This document shows positions 41,966-52,735 of a stretch of DNA of 64,000 bases, in pieces. Under the pieces are notes generated by a model. The model made no database searches, was not told the DNA's origin, and saw nothing but the letters and a program-made list of their open reading frames with translations. The first letter of the stretch is position 1. The number at the start of each line of letters is the position of its first letter. A program made the position numbers and the translations under genes. Source of the DNA: Bufo bufo (Eukaryota; Chordata; Amphibia; Anura; Bufonidae); the NCBI RefSeq assembly GCF_905171765.1, contig NC_053392.1:451210722-451274721 (forward strand), given 5' to 3'.

Positions 41966-42689
41966 GTTTTATGGGTTTTCGTTTTTATGGCATTCTTTAT
42001 GCAGTAAAACAGACCTCTTCCCTTCATTCTCTGGGTCAGTATGATAACAGTGATACCACATTTATGTTTTGTTTTTTTTTCTTGTGATTTAATACAGAAA
42101 AAAAATAAAAAAACTGGAAACATTTTTTAAGGGAGTCTTTCAGTCCTTCTCCTTAACATCCTTTGTTAGACTCATGTTTCACACTATAGGAAAAAGCATT
42201 GGCCTCTCTGGTGGCCAGGACCTTTGAAGTTCGCATAGACTGGTGCTTTTTCCTATAGTGTGCAAGCACACCCACCACTGCTGGACTGCAGGGTGGTTGT
42301 AAGTATGGCTGAAACGATTACTCGAATTAATCAATTAACTCGACACAAAAAAATCCTTGATGCTAATTTTATGCATCGATGATTCGTTTGTGCCATGTAA
42401 CCACGGAGTATGAATGAAGAGCTTGCTATTACTCGTGCTCCTTGGTCACCTGCCTGCCCGCACATCGCTGCACACATCATCAGGACCTGGTGCACATAAG
42501 CGCGCACTATGACCTGATGCTGTGTGACGTTAGGTTCCAGTGCAGCGTGGGAAGAAGAGGATGGAAGATCTCTGGAGTGTCGGCAAAGTAGACAATATGG
42601 AGAACACAATACCATAGTAAGTGGCTTGTATTAACTTACTCTACATAATAAATGCCAATTGTTGACGTGAGTCAACCCCTTTAAGGGTT
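41966..42689. repeat. Repeat mosaic in intron 1
   Basis: The AT-rich host repeat continues to about 42125. A short foldback follows (cactataggaaaaagca / tgctttttcctatagtg, about 42182-42262). Then comes a hAT-like end (gctgaaacgattactcgaa near 42308) with tcgatgcataaaatt-type arms. No gene. Confidence 0.5.
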
Positions 42690-42912
42690 CAATAACGAAA
42701 TCAAAAATCACTGGTGAAAGCAGGCATCCTTGCCTTGTTCCATTTGAAATATCAAATACATTAGACGTGCACCTATTGTGCCGTACCAGGGCATTAGGCC
42801 TAGAATAAAGACTAAGTAGTATTTCTTTACAACTGCTTGAAGGAATTCCCAGTTCACCCTATCCAATGCTTTCTCTGCATCTAAAGATTAGAGTGTTTAT
42901 ACTAATAGATTG
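42690..42912 (-). pseudogene. L1-type reverse transcriptase fragment
   Basis: On the minus strand the sequence reads SLDAEKALDRVNWEFLQ, then, after shifts, the FQMEQGKDACF remnant of the GTRQGCPLSP box. These are the consecutive palm motifs of L1 reverse transcriptase. Only about 220 bp remain. Confidence 0.7.
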
Positions 42913-42918
42913 GCTCAA

Positions 42919-43266
42919 GGGCCCTTTACACGGGCCGACAATTAAACAGATGATCGCTAATCAGTGTTACTAGTAACGCTCGTTAGCGATGATCTGGTGG
43001 TGTAAATGCACTGACGATTGCCCGCTGAACAAGTGAAACTCTCTTTCATTGGGTAATTGTTTGTGAAGCACAAAAAGAAAAATCTTAGTTTCCCAGTGGC
43101 AGATTGTGCTGTGTAAACATGCTATACTGCCAGGAAACAAGTCAGTATGCGGAAGAGCGATGGCATTAGCGATCGCTCCTCCCCATACTCTGGAGGAGTA
43201 TACTCCGTCTCCTTCGCTAGCAATCAGCATCTTCCTCCTGATAGATCATCGTCCCGTGTAAAGGGA
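42919..43266. mobile_element. MITE with gggccctttacacgggc termini
   Basis: The left end gggccctttacacgggccga pairs with gtcccgtgtaaagggacc at the right. Internal cagtggcagattgtgc / gcgatcgctcctcccc blocks also fold. A truncated relative is at 2488-2730. No clear target duplication. Confidence 0.7.
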
Positions 43267-43374
43267 CCATTAGAGACAAACTTTTATGCCACAATTGTGG
43301 GGAAATTTCTGTCAAATAATGGCACGTTTTAGACCATGCCCTTTTCCCATAAAGTCTGACCCCTACCCTCTAAG

Positions 43375-43670
43375 GCTACTTTCACACTAGTGTTTTCAAT
43401 TCCGCTATTGAGATCCATCATTGGATCTCAATAGCGGAAGAAAACGCTTCAGTTTTGTCCTCATTCATTGTCAATGGGGGCAAAACTGAACGAAATGGAA
43501 TGCATCAAAATGCATTCCGTTCCGTTTGGTTGCGCTCCCATCGTGGACAGAATAACGCTGCAAGCAGCGTTTTTCTGTCCGCGATGTGGTGCGGAGCAAG
43601 ACGGATCCGTCCTGACACACAATTTAAGTCAATGGGGATGGATCCGTTTTCTCTGGGAACGAATGCCTAC
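43375..43670. mobile_element. PIF/Harbinger-type MITE, one end missing
   Basis: The left end ggctactttcacactagtg follows taa, matching the element at 33916-34305. It shares the foldback aacgctgcaagcagcgtt and the gcattccgttccg and atggatccgttttc blocks. The right terminus is lost near 43670. Confidence 0.7.
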
Positions 43671-43687
43671 TTATTTCCAGAGAGAAG

Positions 43688-43751
43688 AACCAACAACCAT
43701 CCCTGAGGAAGGAATTTGTTAATTCCAAAATGCGTCTGAGGTTTTTTGGTT
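43688..43751 (+). ncRNA. Hammerhead-ribozyme-like motif 3
   Basis: 5' to 3': stem I half aaccaa (43688-43693) and aacc (43695-43698), canonical core ctgagga (43703-43709), stem II ggaatt-tgtt-aattcc (43711-43726), aaaa for GAAA (43727-43730), tgcg mini stem III region, gtc (43734-43736), then stem I half ggtt (43740-43743) and ttggtt (43746-43751). Stem I and stem II pair well. The G of GAAA is A, which should remove the general base. Confidence 0.6.
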
Positions 43752-44060
43752 AAAAAAGGCACCCATCCTAAGGGTGACGTCACACGGAACTATCGCTCTC
43801 GAGGATTACCAGCTTGGTCTCCCTCGCGCGCACGAGTCACTGGCCGGGACCGCGCACGCTTGTAGAGGAAACCTGAAGACTCGAACACTCCAGCAGTACT
43901 ACTGAGAATTACAGCGGGGATCCCGTACACCAGTCCAGCACAGGCAAATTGCTATTTCTTGCAGCATCAACCACAAACTTTTCTCCTAGGTTGATTATCA
44001 CGGATTAGGAGTGTACGCGGATTTGGTGGACATTGGTGTGTAAAAATTCACTTATGTAGA
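43752..44060. other. Possible Penelope-like pLTR sequence after motif 3
   Basis: A moderately GC-rich non-coding stretch follows the hammerhead-like motif. It may be the rest of a Penelope-type terminal repeat, by analogy with 24322-24448, but shares no clear sequence with it. Confidence 0.3.
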
Positions 44061-44074
44061 ACTTGATTGCAGCA

Positions 44075-45240
44075 ATAATTCTCAAAAAAGTTTGGACAGG
44101 GACATGTCTACCGTTTTGTAGCATCCTCGCTACAAAAGTCTATAAACATCTGGAAAGTGAGCACACCAGTTGCTGGACTTTTGGGAGAGGAATGTTGTCC
44201 CATTATTGTCTGATGTAGGATTCAAGCTTGTCAACAGTCCTGGGTCATTTTTGTCTGGCTTTTCATTTAATGATGTGCAAAATGTTTTCTGTTGGTGAAA
44301 GGTCTGGGCTGCAGGCTGGCCAGTTCAGCACTTGGACTCTTGTGCGAAGCCATGCTGGTGTGATAGATGCAGTAGGTGGTTTAGCTTTGACTTGCTGAAA
44401 AAGAGACATTGTCTGGATGGAGCATATGTTGTTCAAAAACCTTTAGATATTGTTCAGAATTGATAGTGCCTTCCCAGATGTGTAAGCCGCCCACTCCATA
44501 GGCACTAATGCAGTCCCATACCATCAGAGATGCAGGCTTTTGATCTGTACGCTGATAATAAGCTGGGTGGTCTCTTTCCTCTTGAATTTGCAGGACATGG
44601 CATCTGTGGTTTCCAAAAACAATTTAAAATTTTGACACCACGGAACAATTTTTCTATTTTGCCTCAGTCCATTTTAAATGAGCTTTGACCTGATGGCATT
44701 TCTGGATCGTGTTGATATATGGTTTCTTCTTTGTATATTACAGCTTTAACTTCCACTTGTGGATTGCATTGCGAACCATATTCATAGAAAATGATTTTTG
44801 GAAGTGTTTCTGGGCCCATGCAGTGATTTCCAGTACAGAATCATGCCTGTTTTTAATGCAGTGCCTCCTGAGGGCCTGTAGATCACGAGCATCCAGCATT
44901 ATCTGTTGGCCTCGTCCCTTGACCACATGAATTTCTCCAGATTCTCAGAATTTTTAAACATTATGTATTGTAGATGGTGGGATATTCAAAGTCTAGGCCA
45001 GTGATGGCTAACCTCCGGCACTCAAGCTGTGGTGAAACTACGACTCCCAGCATGCTCCATTCATTTCTGTGGAGTTCTGAAAACAGCCAAGCAAGTGTGC
45101 ATCTTGGGAGTCGTAGTTTGACCACAGCTGGAGTGCCGGAGGTTAGCCATCACAGGTCTAGGCATTTTTACGTTGAGGAACATTTTTCCTGAAATTTTCA
45201 GTTTTTTCACAGATTGGTGAACCTCTGCTCATCTTTGTTT
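44075..45240 (-). pseudogene. Tc1-like transposase, heavily decayed
   Basis: On the minus strand the N-terminal part reads VKGRGQQIMLDARDLQALRR, then AWAQKHFQKSFSMNMVRNAI (44926-44738), a Tc1 DNA-binding region. Later blocks in shifted frames include [16 protein letters not shown] (about 44535), LNWPACSPDLSP (about 44310; the following Glu site reads TENI) and the end LPKVQQLVCSL (about 44170). The second catalytic Asp region is deleted or unrecognisable ([14 protein letters not shown]). Non-functional. The upstream initiation region is interrupted by the MITE. Confidence 0.85.
44999..45155. mobile_element. hAT foldback MITE in Tc1
   Basis: 157 bp with perfect duplications gtctaggc at 44991-44998 and 45156-45163. 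Ends cagtgatggctaacctccgg and ccggaggttagccatcacag. Related in its ctacgactcccagcatg core to 16101-16247. Confidence 0.95.
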
Positions 45241-45362
45241 CTGAGAGACTCTGCCTCTCTAACATCCTCTTTATATACCCAGTCATTTGACTTAGTAGCA
45301 AACTGCTCCTCCAGCTGTTTTTTTGTTAGTACCACTTACTTTTCCATTCTTTTGTTGCCCAT

Positions 45363-45698
45363 TGTGACACAGTGAGAGGTTTGGTCTGGGAAAACAGGTA
45401 TTTTCCTCCCAGCATGTGCTGTTGGGCTGATTTAGAGCCAGGTGAGGTCAAATGCCGGATCGGATTTTAAGTGCCGGCCTGGGTTTTGGCAGCACCTGGC
45501 TGTCACTAAATAAGCAGTTGGGCTCAAAAGCAAGGCGTGAATTGCTACTAACACCGCAAGGTGACTTTTTGCTTGTTTATGACTGCTTGTTTTGTCATTT
45601 GCCTAAAGTGTGAATAAAACACTGAACTGTTTGATCCAAAGAACTTGTTGCCTCTATACTGCGTCCGCTAATCCTGTCTACCAGAGCGAAACCCCACA
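45363..45698. mobile_element. Solo LTR, 336 bp
   Basis: Begins tgtgacacagtg and ends cgaaaccccaca (TG...CA), flanked by ccat at 45359-45362 and 45699-45702. A polyadenylation-type aataaa lies at about 45613. No internal retrotransposon sequence remains, so it is a recombined single LTR, probably of Gypsy type from the 4-bp duplication. Confidence 0.85.
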
Positions 45699-45969
45699 CC
45701 ATGTACCAACTTTTTTTTAGATGTATTACTGCCTTCAAATTTTAAAGGAGTTAATTTTTTTTCATGAAATGGTAAAATGTCTGACTTTTAACATCTGATG
45801 TGTGCTCTATGATCTTTTGTGAATAAATTATGCATTTCATCATATTCTGTCTTAATTTATATATATATTTTACACAGCCTCACAACTTTTTTTGAAATTG
45901 GGGTTGTAAGTGATTGCAACTTACAATTATGTGTGACATGTTATAAAATACATTTTTACAGTTCCGTAT

Positions 45970-46110
45970 TGACTTTATCACAGTGAGTGGACAGCACTCA
46001 GGAATGTAATGTAGTTGGGAATGGTTTTATTGAAAATACACCAACGTCGGGATAAAGTCACTCCTAACTGCATTACATTCCTGAATGCTGTCCTTCACTG
46101 TGATAAATGT
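45970..46110. repeat. Short foldback
   Basis: gactttatcacagtgagtgg / cttcactgtgataaatg and gcactcaggaatgtaatg / cattacattcctgaatgc form an inverted repeat around gttttattgaaaatac. Probably a MITE. Confidence 0.75.
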
Positions 46111-46753
46111 TTGCATACCTTAATCTGGTGGCAGGAAGGATTGGGTGGGGATTGTGCACCAACCACTAGGAGGGTGGTCAGTGACGTTGCACCTTTAGGC
46201 TTCATGCGCACAGTCATATTACGCCTCTATGTTGTATGGAACTGTACTAGTGTATAGTAATCTATAGGTATATGTCTCCAATTTTATGTGCAGTTTTAGG
46301 CTTTGTTCACATCATGTTTATGTTTTATTTATTTTTATTTTTATTTTTACTATATACACCATGGCATATATGTCAAAGAGATGCATCTAACAAATGCCTA
46401 CATTTGGGTTCCATTGTAAAAAAAAAAATGTAAATAAATTATATATTTAACATGTCTGTTTTTATTGGATGTCGTATGAAATAGCACAGTTTAATACGCT
46501 GTTCCATTCTGTTTGTTTTTTGTTGAGGTATAGAGGTAATACTGACTTATATTGGGCAAATTGAGGCCAAAAAGATACTCTTTGGCCTCCATCTGGCTAA
46601 TGTAACCTAATGAATACCTACTTTTAGCACGTATGTCAGGATGTTAGCATAGCCTCATTTTGTTAGATTTCATCTTATGATCTTGCTGGCAGAATACCAG
46701 ATTATTTTAAGTGTTTTACAATTGTGAGTAAAAATGTTTCTGTTTGTTTGCAG
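46111..46753. other. End of PGBD5 intron 1
   Basis: AT-rich intron with no repeat recognised. It ends in a pyrimidine-containing tract and acceptor, tctgtttgtttgcag, at 46753. Confidence 0.7.
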
Positions 46754-47181
46754 GGCCTACCCGCATAATGCCATCCAACTCCAGTGCAATAGATTTTTTT
46801 CAACTGTTTGTCCCTGATAATGTGATTAAAAGCATGGTGACTCAGACCAATATGTATGCTAAGAAGTTCCAAGAAAGATTTGGATATGATGATGCATGGA
46901 TAGATGTCACTCTTGCTGAAATGAAAGCATTTCTGGGCTACATGATATCAACTAGTACCCATCATTGTGAATCTGTGCTAAGCATATGGAGTGGTGGATT
47001 TTATAGCAACAAGAGCATTTCACTTGTTATGACACAATCACGATTTGAGAAAATTCTTAAATTCTTCCATATTGTGGCTTTCCGCTCTAGCCAGACTACC
47101 CATGGACTTTACAAGATTCAACCCTTCCTTAACTCTTTGCAGAATAGTTTTGATTCCTCTTTCAGACCTTCACAAACACAG
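46754..47181 (+). CDS. PGBD5: PGBD5 exon 2
   Basis: The exon starts GG|CCT and, with the last base of exon 1, restores G-PTRIMPS. It encodes the first part of the piggyBac-like core: [70 protein letters not shown] and [15 protein letters not shown]. This is the DDE_Tnp_1_7-type region near its N-terminus. The exon is open over 428 bp and ends CACAG|gtaaat in phase 0. Unlike the transposase genes around it, it has no stops or shifts, indicating selection as a host gene. The remaining exons lie beyond the window; no further piece was found up to 64000. Confidence 0.95.
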
Positions 47182-47645
47182 GTAAATCTGTCAAGAGATG
47201 TATGTATAAATGTTTCGAAGCATGAATAACACCATAATTGTGTGACCAGGTGAGGATCATCTCACCTACATGGTATTTTCCACTAGCTAAACAAGTGTCT
47301 CCTGCAATTGCTCTGTTCATTGTTAGAGATTTCAGCAGGGAGTGGAAAAAGTTGTAGACAGCAACACTATCCTTAGGAGGAATGAGAGCACCCAGATTAC
47401 AGGGGAAAGATCCCAGAGAGAGATCATGCCGACACCATCACTATAGCAAGAAGCGAGAACCCATAACAGGATCTACAGGGAGAGATTACCCTGGTAGCAT
47501 CAGTGTATAGCTACGTTTCCCAACCTTTTCTAGCTTTGGGGATCCACTGAAAATAAAATTCTCAAAATAAAAATGTTTCTAAAGAGAATAAAGGCTATAA
47601 CAAGTAATAGGAAACTACTCATAAATCAATGTACATATTTTAGGC
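47182..47645. other. Start of PGBD5 intron 2
   Basis: Intron sequence. A tttcccaaccttttctagc stretch near 47515 looks like a hAT-type end, but no partner was found. Confidence 0.45.
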
Positions 47646-47647
47646 TT

Positions 47648-47972
47648 AAAGGTTTTTTTTTCATCTCAGACAATTGGGGCATTTCGCTGAGATATGCCCC
47701 CATTGTCTAATAGGTACAGGTCCCACCTCTGGGACCCACACCTACACCGAGAACAGAGTCCTGAAAGTGGTGGAGAGCGCTTGTGCAGCCAACCTCCATT
47801 AATTTCTATGGGCCCGCCGAAAATAGCTGACCGCTGGCTCGGCTATTACCATCTGCCCCATAGAAATGAATCGGAGTGGTGGCCGCGCAGCACTGTTCGC
47901 TCCCATTCACTTCTATATGACCCCATTCTAGCGATATGACCCCATTTGTCTCATATGGGAAAATCCCTTCAG
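47648..47972. repeat. Foldback MITE
   Basis: Left ttttcatctcagacaattgg and right gtctcatatgggaaaatccc pair as termini. Inner gatatgcccccattgtct and tctatgggcccgcc / ccatagaaatgaat blocks fold. No coding region or clear target duplication. Confidence 0.7.
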
Positions 47973-48579
47973 TGGTAATATGTAAAGGGAATTATGTCAT
48001 ACCACCAATTTCAGACCTCAGGCCAGATCTAAGTTAGAAAACTCTGTGCCACCACACACAACGACCTGATGCCAGTCAGCATTAGAATGAAATATGAGAT
48101 GGAGTACACAATGTCATGTTGCTGGGCTTCTTTGCCAGTTCAGAACCACTAGTAGCTGCATGGAGCAACTGTCTGGATTCCATGAAACCCAGGCTTCCAG
48201 GAATCGTTCATGTAGTTCGCTGAGCTTTTGATAAGCTTCTTTTATGGACAAGTCCTTTTCTTTAATAGGATGGTTAAAGTGACACATCAAACAATTTTTA
48301 TCACATAGTAACAACCTTTATGTAATTTTTTATGAAAATGGGTGGATGGTTTTCTGAATAGAATTGTCTCCTAAGCTCCTGTTTTCTTTCAGAGCTTCCT
48401 CTAGATGAACCTGCATGCGCTTGATATCACCTTCAAGTAGAGTTGTTCGGGATCTGCCACAAATTCAGGGTTTTTTAATGCAGTTCTTGAGGGTAAAATC
48501 AGGTGTGGATCATAAAAGGAGAGAAAGTATAAAGGACATATACAACTTCTGTATTTTAAATTCACTCTTGTTCCTGGTT
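47973..48579. other. Intron 2 sequence, no gene
   Basis: A gttgttcgggatctgcc and aggagagaaagtataaagg block near 48440-48530 resembles a dispersed frog repeat. Nothing else recognised. Confidence 0.4.
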
Positions 48580-48950
48580 TCAGTGCCTGTAACACTGTGT
48601 AACAACACTACCACCAAAGCCTCGTCTAGTGAGAACAAAGGCTGATGCATAGCGCTCTCTTTGATGTTTCCAACATGGTTGGTGGCCATCATTATTGCTC
48701 AGTGTGAATCGACTTTCATCAGTGAACAGCACTGAGGCCCACTGGCCCCTCGCCCAGCATAGATGCTCCCTGGCCCAAGCAAGACGATGATGCCTGTGTC
48801 TGCTGGTGTGGTCAGGTACCCTTGCCTAGCACACAGACCACGCTGATGTAAACGGTTTTGAATGCTCTGACATGACACTTGTGTGCCTCTCACCTCCCTT
48901 AAATGTGCCTGGAGTTGTGTGGTATTCATCACCTGGTTCCGCAATGAGAG
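48580..48950 (-). pseudogene. Tc1-like transposase fragment
   Basis: On the minus strand: VSCQSIQNRLHQRGLCAR (the NRLxxxGLxxR end of the DNA-binding region), then after a shift LAWAREHLCWARGQWASVLF, then the first catalytic Asp in DESRFTLS near 48710, and VLTRRGFGGSVV. No termini were found; the fragment is isolated. Confidence 0.8.
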
Positions 48951-49312
48951 TCAATGAGAATTTAATTATGTTCCTATGGAGCCCTACCATAGGCAGGGGC
49001 TCCATAGAAACTAATATGCAGCAGCCTCCTGTCACAGAGTAGGACGGGTCTGCTACTGTACATGCTTCGGCTTCCCCGATCCCTGCCCATGGGAGCCAGA
49101 GCACACCCAGAAGTGTGCCCTTCTGGGTTTTAGGGCATACAGATGCTGTAGTCACATATAACCACGGCATCTGAAGAGTTAAAAGTCAGCGACCGGCATT
49201 ACCACCAGTCGCGGAAATTAGTGCTGGGTGTCTGCTGTTTAAAACAGCGGACACCCGGCAGCTATGGTGCCTGCTGCAAGCCATTTTTAAATGCATGTCC
49301 TCCGACGTAAAT

Positions 49313-49960
49313 TTGTGCATCTGTAATCAGTCAATACTTTGTAGGACCACCTTTAACTGCAATTACAGGTGCAAGTCTTTTTGGGGTATGTCTCTACCAG
49401 ATTTGCACATCTAGAGGCTGATATTTTTGACCGTTCTTTGCAAAATGGAGAGCATTTGTGAACAGTCTTTCCACAGATTCTCAATAGGATTTAGGTCTGG
49501 GCTTTGACTGGACCATTCTAACACATAATATGCTTTGATCTAATCCATTCAATTGTAGCTCTGGCTGTATGTTCAGGGTTGTCCTGCTGGAGGGTGAACC
49601 TCTGCCCTAGTCTAAAGGTTTTTGCTGCCACTGCCAGGTTTTCCTCCAAATTGCCCTGTATTTAGCTCCATCCATCTTCCCTTCAACTCTGACCAGCTTC
49701 CCTGCTGAAGAAAAGCCTCCACACAGCATGATGATGCTGCCACCACCATGTTTCACAGTGGAGATGGTGTGTTCAGGGTGAGGTGCAGTGTTAGTTTTAC
49801 GCAACACATAGCATTTTGCATTTAGGCCAAAAAAGTTTAATTTGGTCTCATATGACTCGGGCAGCTGCTCCCAACCACTCCTATTGCTTCTGTCATGTGA
49901 GCCACAATGGACAGCAGCTGTAACTAGCCCCCTGATTGGTTCCTGGTAAAACACGTGCTG
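49313..49960 (-). pseudogene. Tc1-like transposase fragment
   Basis: Minus strand: YETKLNFFGLNAKCYVLRKT, then PEHTISTVKHGGGSI, LVRVEGKMDGAKYRAI, then LQQDNPEHTARATIEW near 49570 and a decayed AQT*ILLRI region in place of the Glu box. The D and E blocks identify a Tc1-family transposase. Stops and shifts are present and no intact ends were seen. Confidence 0.8.
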
Positions 49961-50228
49961 ATTAGCTAAAAATGGATTGGAGGGCGAGGCTTAGCGCAGT
50001 CGGGAAGTGTAGCGTTTTCTGGTAGTATGGCTTCCTGTACACTTACTTGTCCATTACTCAAGGCTGATGACTACCTGCTAGTTCATGACCTGGTGTGCTG
50101 AGTGGGCTCTGGCTGCTCTCACTGTTGCTGCATGAGGTGGGTGAATCTGTGTTTTCAACATACAATAAGCTAATGTTAATTAGCCTTTAATGCACTACAA
50201 AGTCCAGCAAGCTATTTATGCTCTGCAG
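49961..50228. other. Unassigned intron 2 spacer
   Basis: No gene or named repeat. It ends in ctctgcag, the left target duplication of the following hAT element. Confidence 0.5.
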
Positions 50229-50424
50229 TAGGCCTGCACGATATATCGCCAAAGCAATCGTATCGCGATAATCGCCGATTGTGATATGGCGATTTGGCCG
50301 ACCCAAAAATGCAGCGATTATTTTTCGCTTTGTAAGAGGGAAGAAAATGACCGTGCGTCTCATAAAGCGATGGTTGACTTTTTACGTGGCTTACACTGAT
50401 GTATCGCCGGCCGCTATGCTGTTA

Positions 50425-50695
50425 TGGGGGATCTGTGGATGACACTGATGGGGGGATCTGTAGAGGACACTGATGGGGGGATCTGTGGATGACACTGATG
50501 GGGGGATCTGTGGATGACACTGATGGGGGGGATCTGTGGATGACACTGATGGGGGGGATCTGTGGATGACACTGATGGGGGATCTGTAGATGACACTGAT
50601 GGGGGATCTGTGAATGACACTGAGGGGGGATCTGTGCATGACACTGATGGGGGATCTGTGGATGACACTTATGGGGCTCTGTGGAGGACACTTAT
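50425..50695. repeat. Minisatellite, gatctgtggatgacactgat units
   Basis: About ten units of 25-29 bp (ggggggatctgtggatgacactgatg written in parts: ggggggatctg, tggatgacactgatg). They are the inverse of the units at 52060-52735, so both arms of the foldback carry the same expanded motif. Confidence 0.9.
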
Positions 50696-50931
50696 GTCAT
50701 CCACAGATCCCCATAAGGGTTATCTACAGATCCCCCATCAGATGCATCAGTGTGGAGGGAGGAGGCGGGGACACTCATGGCGGGGCCCGGTGTAGTGACT
50801 TTACTCTAATACACCGGGCCCCGCAACTGTTAAACATTCAATCAGATCTATATCTAATTATATATGCTCTGTACGGTACTTACTGTAGTACCGCAAGTAT
50901 AGCATTAAGACGGCGCAGACCGGCATCTCCC

Positions 50932-51290
50932 TCGGTCATGCGCCGCCTGCCCCAGCTCCCTCGGTCATGCGCCGCCTGCCCCAGCTCCCTCGGTCATGCG
51001 CCGCCTGCCCCAGCTCCCTCGGTCATGCGCCGCCTGCCCCAGCTCCCTCGGTCATGCGCCGCCTGCCCCAGCTCCCTCGGTCATGCGCCGCCTGCCCCAG
51101 CTCCCTCGGTCATGCGCCGCCTGCCCAAGCTCCCTCGGTCATGCGCCGCCTGCCCCAGCTCGCTCGGTCATGCTCCGCCTGCCCCAGCTCCCTCGGTCAT
51201 GCGCCGCCTGCCCCAGCTCCCTCGGTCATGCGCCGCCTGCCCCAGCTCTCTCGGTCATGAGCCGCCTGCCCCAGCTCCCTCCTCATGCGC
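50932..51290. repeat. Minisatellite, 29-bp GC-rich unit, ~12 copies
   Basis: The unit is tcggtcatgcgccgcctg plus ccccagctccc. Twelve or so nearly identical copies run head to tail, and a single inverted copy sits at 51327-51380. Because 29 is not a multiple of three, each forward frame cycles through all three, giving long artefactual RRLPQLPRSCAACPSS-type frames. Confidence 0.95.
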
Positions 51291-52059
51291 CGCCTGCCTG
51301 CTTATCTCACTTTATGAATGAACAGGCAGGCGGCGCATGACAGAGGGAGCTGGAGCAGGCGGCGCATGACCGAGGGAGATGCCGGTCTGCGCTGTCTTAA
51401 TGCTATACTTGCAGTATTAGAGTAGAGTCACTGCACCAGGCCCCGCCTCCTCCCTCCACACTGATACTTCGCTGGCCGCGCTGTGCAGCATAGTGGCCAG
51501 TGAAGTATTCGCTTTATAAGACGCACAGCCATTTCCCCCCCACTTTTGAGAAAAGTGCGTCTTATAAAGCGAAAAATACGGTAACTGTCTTTGTATGCAA
51601 AGTCTTTTTTTACTGCTGAAGCAATCTCTCTCCTATTGATAAACTCCTATTGAAACTCCTATTGATAAAATCACCAGCCTCTGTACTCACTATGAATGCA
51701 CTGCAACAAGCAGGCCGGCTGCTGCATAACTTCAGTCAGTCGCACTCCTGCTTCATTAATGAAGTGGGAGGAGCGTGACTGACTGAGTGACGTCAGGGCT
51801 GGCCCACTTGCTGCAGTGCATTCATAGTGAGTACAGAGACTGGTTATTTTATCAATAGGAATTTATCAATAGGAGAGCGATTGTTTCAGCAGTAAAGAAA
51901 GACTCTGCATACAAAGACAGTTATGTGTGCGGTTTAGGACACATGAGGGGACATAGGGCCAAGAGGGGGACCAGCATAATATGCTATATGTGTGTCATTC
52001 ACACATATAGCATCTTATGCTGGCCCCCCTCATGGCCCTATGTGTCATAGCACACATCC

Positions 52060-52735
52060 CCCATAACAGTGCATCATCCACAGATTCCCCCCCCCCCCCC
52101 ATAACAGTGCGTCATCCATAGGCCCCTCATAACAGTGCCATCCAAAGAATCCCTCATAACAGTGCCATCCAAAGAATCCCTCATAACAGTGCCATCCACA
52201 GATCCCCCATAACAGTGCCATCCACAGATCCCCCATAACAGTGCCATCCACAGATCCCCCATAACAGTGCCATCCACAGATCCCCCATAACAGTGCCATC
52301 CACAGATCCCCCATAACAGTGCCATCCACAGATCCCCCATAACAGTGCCATCCACAGATCCCCCATAACAGTGCCATCCACAGATTCCCCCATAACAGTG
52401 CCATCCACAGATTCCCCCATAACAGTGCCATCCACAGATTCCCCCATAACAGTGCCATCCACAGATTCCCCCATAACAGTGCCATCCACAGATTCCCCCA
52501 TAACAGTGCCATCCACAGATTCCCCCATAACAGTGCCATCCACAGATTCCCCCATAACAGTGCCATCCACAGATTCCCCCATAACAGTGCCATCCACAGA
52601 TTCCCCCATAACAGTGCCATCCACAGATTCCCCCATAACAGTGCCATCCACAGATTCCCCCATAACAGTGCCATCCACAGATTCCCCCATAACAGTGCCA
52701 TCCACAGATTCCCCCATAACAGTGCCATCCACAGA
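52060..52735. repeat. Minisatellite, 27-bp unit, ~24 copies
   Basis: Units of cataacagtgccatccacag plus attcccc (some atcccc, 26 bp). The right-hand 14 or so are almost identical, the left ones vary, suggesting recent expansion from the right. The 27-bp length opens several frames on both strands (9-residue MALLWGNLW and DGTVMGESV repeats), which are not genes. Confidence 0.95.

Larger units (their letters stand above)
44062..45906 (-). mobile_element. Old Tc1-like element with two nested insertions
   Basis: The right end reads ttttttgaaattggggttg, then TA (45907-45908). The left side stops just past the transposase stop region (ctcaaaaaagtttggac), so one end is lost. A hAT MITE (44999-45155) and a solo LTR (45363-45698) sit inside. 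Removing both restores continuous family sequence. Confidence 0.85.

Noticed and set aside
50391..50691. SSTDPPHQCHPQIP-type repeat frames
   Set aside because: Minisatellite translation of 25-29-bp units, open in three minus-strand frames.
50614..51340. Pro/Cys/Arg-rich frames of 97-235 codons
   Set aside because: Produced by a 29-bp tandem repeat read through three frames. All three forward frames are open, so it is not coding evidence.
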